From the NCBI GenBank assembly GCA_964578175.1, contig CAZOBH010000005.1:1-56180 (forward strand): 56,180 nt of DNA. Reading direction: 5' to 3'. Position 1 is the stretch's first letter. The number at the start of each line of letters is the position of its first letter. Shown here one piece after another: positions 54,152 to 56,180 of this stretch. The notes beneath the pieces were generated by a model, which made no database searches, had not been told where the DNA came from, and was given only the letters and a program-made list of their open reading frames with translations. Made by a program: the position numbers and the translations under genes. Source of the DNA: RUG11788 sp964578175. Its GTDB lineage: Bacteria; Bacillota_I; Bacilli_A; RF39; UBA660.

Positions 54152-54736
54152 TTAAAACATATTTTTTCTTAAATGTAGAAAATACAACATCATATTTATT
54201 AATAGATGTGTTACTGTACCAATTACTATATATAATAAATAAATCCTTATACCTATTGGATAAAACATCCAAACAACAAGTGCTACTCCAAATACAGAAT
54301 CTGCTTGATCTAGAATTATAAATAATACTTTCTTTTTACCTTTAATAGTCTTTCCTGGTGTTATATCTAGTCTTCTCTTTAAAAAACTATTTGGTAATTC
54401 AAACATAGCATAAAATAGACCTAATAAGAATCCAATTAGCAAATTATATCCTAGTGTATTTGCATGTTTAATATAGAAAAAATTTAAATTTTCTAACTTA
54501 GTATATTTCCATATAATTGAAAATATAATCATAAATACTATATTAAAAACAATATATCCAAAGAAACCTTTCCAAGTTTTATGATCTCCAAATATTCTTT
54601 TGTTATCAATGAAGTTCTTATTAAAATCCATTGGTTTCTTAAGAAAACTTAGAATGTTTAATTTACAAAATATTGAGTTTATTACACCTGCCAAAATAGG
54701 AGCAAGTAGTGTTATATACATTTTAACTATTAACAT
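54152..54736 (-). CDS. CDP-archaeol-synthase-like membrane protein (CarS family)
   Basis: A 194-residue membrane protein with about five helices. The GDHKTWKGFFGYIVFN loop (about 49-65), DITPGKTIKGKKK and ILDQADSVFGVALV (about 143-155) match the CarS/DUF46 family, whose members transfer CMP from CTP to an unsaturated archaeol phosphate. In bacteria the substrate is not established. AGGAGG lies 6 nt before the ATG, which overlaps the end of the secernin-like frame by 14 nt. Its presence with UbiA, PssA and Psd recalls the archaeal polar-lipid route. Confidence 0.85.
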   Translation of the reverse strand: MLIVKMYITLLAPILAGVINSIFCKLNILSFLKKPMDFNKNFIDNKRIFGDHKTWKGFFGYIVFNIVFMIIFSIIWKYTKLENLNFFYIKHANTLGYNLLIGFLLGLFYAMFELPNSFLKRRLDITPGKTIKGKKKVLFIILDQADSVFGVALVVWMFYPIGIRIYLLYIVIGTVTHLLINMMLYFLHLRKNMF

Positions 54737-55832
54737 GGTTTTCCTCCTTGAATATTTTATTTTTATTAATCCAATAAGATTTATTATTATATACTGTTTT
54801 ATAATTATTTATATTTTTATATAATTCTTTTTCATATTTTAATGATTCTTTAAAAGAGATTTTATTATTAATTATTTTATCTTCTAATAAGTCTTTTTCT
54901 TTGTAGAATGATTCTGGTATATCTTTAGTAAATAGTTTTCTTTTTAATAATTCATTACTTACATAATAATTATTATTTAGTTCAAAATTTTCTTTTCCAA
55001 AAATACCTTTTTTATATATAGATAGACAAGAAAGTGATCCTAAAGTTGTATATACGATAATCTCTTTCTCTCTTAATTCGACAATCATTGAATTAGTAGT
55101 ATGATCTCCTATTAATTTACCTGCATGCATACATACACTATCAACACTTCCTGTTAGATATTTATTATTACTATGTGTTCTTAATATATCCATTGCTTCT
55201 TTTATATTAATATCGTCTTTTATTTTTGCTTCTACTAATTTTTTCCTTTTACTTGATTTAGAAAAATACTTGTATATTTGATTTTCTCTTATATTTGATT
55301 TTAAAGATAATCAATTTGAAATATTTGCTTTTGTTGCCTCTTGTACAATACACTCATTTTTAGATGTTTCAACAATAAAAATGTGGTTACGATCCATTAT
55401 TAAATAAGAATTATCATAATAAAAGCTATGATCATAACCACAATTGCCACCCATTTTATATTTTTTAATGATTCTTTTGATAAAGTCTACTGCATCCTTT
55501 GCACTATTACATCTCTCTAAACATAATCTTACCACATCCATGCCAGTTAGACCTTTTTTTTCATATTTAAGTGAAGTAAAGATTGCTTCATTACCTATTA
55601 CTAAGCCATATTCATTTACTCCCATTTCTGCTCCCCATAACCATTTAGGCCTTGAAATTAATATTGAATTTACTTCTTTTACTTCATCTATTTCGATATA
55701 AGATAGTTTTACTTTTTTATTCTTATTTTTATGTCTCTTGATATATTCTACTACTTGTATTTCATTAGGAGAACGATCACTGTTTTTTCCAAATATTTTA
55801 TTTTTACCTAAAATCCCAAAAGTATCGCACAT
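54723..55832 (-). pseudogene. secernin-like (C69) hydrolase gene with in-frame TGA
   Basis: One frame of 370 codons interrupted by TGA at 55311-55313. The N-terminal part has MCDTFGILG with the nucleophile Cys2, IFGKNSDRSPNE, WLWGAEMGVNEYGLVIGNEA and LTGMDVVRLCLERC, the standard secernin / peptidase C69 pattern. The later part (from about 55193) has MDILRTH, SVCMHAG and TTNSMIVEL of the same family. The 117 nt between are open in the same frame (TKANISN-stop-LSLKSNIREN). A single nonsense change explains it. Family members are Ntn-type amidohydrolases or dipeptidases. First gene of the long operon; ATG preceded by GGTGAT. Confidence 0.83.
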
Positions 55833-55850
55833 CTTAATATCACCATATAA

Positions 55851-55859
55851 ATTATATCA
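55851..55859 (-). promoter_or_regulatory. extended -10 promoter of the long operon
   Basis: Minus-strand TGATATAAT (-10 TATAAT with an upstream TG), 20 nt before the ATG of the secernin-like gene. A weak -35 TTCATA lies 16 nt further upstream. Confidence 0.5.
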
Positions 55860-55896
55860 TATTTAATTACTTTATGAATCATTTTTTATACATAAC

Positions 55897-55920
55897 AAAA
55901 GACTAGAAATTCTAGTCTTT
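55897..55920 (-). terminator. terminator of the last, partial gene
   Basis: GACTAG/CTAGTC hairpin with flanking AAAA/TTTT on the minus strand, about 75 nt behind the stop at 55993. Confidence 0.75.
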
Positions 55921-55975
55921 TATTTTATTATTTACGTTGGTGGGACTGAATTTTATCTTTACTCTAAAAATCGTA

Positions 55976-55992
55976 ATATCTTAATCTTCCGA
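55976..55992 (-). repeat. 17-nt 3'-region motif, copy 3
   Basis: TCGGAAGATTAAGATAT on the minus strand, directly after the stop codon of the partial gene. The surrounding 24 nt (55972-55995) equal those at 42460-42483. Confidence 0.85.
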
Positions 55993-56180
55993 TTATTTTG
56001 TTAATTCTAGTTTCTTAAATTGTTTAAATTTATTCTTACCATAAACAAACTTTTTATCATTTGTATTTTCTGGTAATTCTATTACTTCAAGAATATAATC
56101 ATGAATATTAACCAATAATTTTAAACCATCTTTTTTAATTAAATAATATGGTGTTGTATCATTTAGTGCATCTACAGTTT
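55993..56180 (-). CDS. partial CDS, C-terminal 61 residues
   Basis: A frame open from the window edge to TAA at 55993. The visible part has a beta-rich stretch (TTPYYLIKKDGLKLLVNIHD) and a Lys-rich end (KFKQFKKLELTK). The start lies outside the window. Not recognised. The codon pattern is that of neighbouring genes, so it is likely real. Confidence 0.6.
   Translation of the reverse strand, partial: TVDALNDTTPYYLIKKDGLKLLVNIHDYILEVIELPENTNDKKFVYGKNKFKQFKKLELTK

Noticed and set aside
1..56180. CRISPR array
   Set aside because: No regularly spaced repeats of 24-40 nt with unique spacers and no cas genes. The 17-nt motif has three distant copies only.

Overview
The window is a very AT-rich stretch of a monoderm Bacilli-type genome. 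Marker genes typical of Firmicutes are recA, rny (RNase Y), gpsB, recU, dnaD, a class A PBP, sortase B, a SipW-type signal peptidase and a class B-like rnpB. UGA is used as an ordinary stop: several start/stop junctions are ATGA overlaps (near 34036, 47058 and 51020), so the Mycoplasma code does not apply. Together with the low GC this suggests an uncultured, host-associated Bacilli lineage of the RF39/Erysipelotrichales kind; that placement is inference. Shine-Dalgarno sites are strong, and several starts were moved to fit them.

Layout. 1-9.6 kb: tRNA-Ala, trmL, a thioredoxin-like membrane protein, typA/bipA, a COG2426 membrane protein, a class B sortase with an unusual cytoplasmic domain facing its probable NPETG substrate, a PHP phosphatase, a glucosaminidase-like protein and an RluA-type pseudouridine synthase. 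9.6-18.2 kb: two large acidic/repeat proteins of unknown role (one DUF4272), broken by a 100-N assembly gap, then a membrane-anchored metalloprotease with InlB-type repeats. 18.2-29.8 kb: housekeeping core (rny, recA, pgsA, rodZ-like, rnpB, gpsB, recU, PBP1A, nth, dnaD, cca, HU), close to the Bacillus arrangement. 29.8-39.2 kb: a SipW/TasA-like/DUF5305 secretion unit, small membrane proteins, wall enzymes and a zinc-type ArsR plus P1B-ATPase operon with a recognisable operator. 39.2-42.5 kb: tRNA-His, a DUF4300-like lipoprotein, then an accessory cassette.

The accessory cassette (40.25-42.41 kb) is the most unusual part. It encodes DUF4417, an EndoU-type nuclease toxin and a probable immunity protein as an overlapping operon. 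Its 5' leader has a short leader peptide, a hairpin that hides the DUF4417 ribosome-binding site, an alternative anti-hairpin, and a fully overlapping antisense transcript with its own promoter and terminator. This layout resembles plasmid replication-control (countertranscript) switches. Two nearly identical 92-bp direct repeats, each with its own promoter and a different terminator, flank the cassette and look like duplicated small RNA genes.

43.3-55.8 kb is one long minus-strand operon that looks like a lipid-type pathway: CDP-archaeol-synthase-like protein, two PEP-synthase/rifampin-phosphotransferase-like enzymes, PssA, Psd, UbiA, a GNAT protein, an acyl-AMP ligase and a cation/proton antiporter, headed by a secernin-like hydrolase. 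Two of these genes carry in-frame stops (TAG+TAA, and TGA) in otherwise open frames, so the pathway may be decaying. A 17-nt sequence recurs before terminators in three 3' regions (42.46, 43.18 and 55.98 kb). The window ends inside an unidentified gene.
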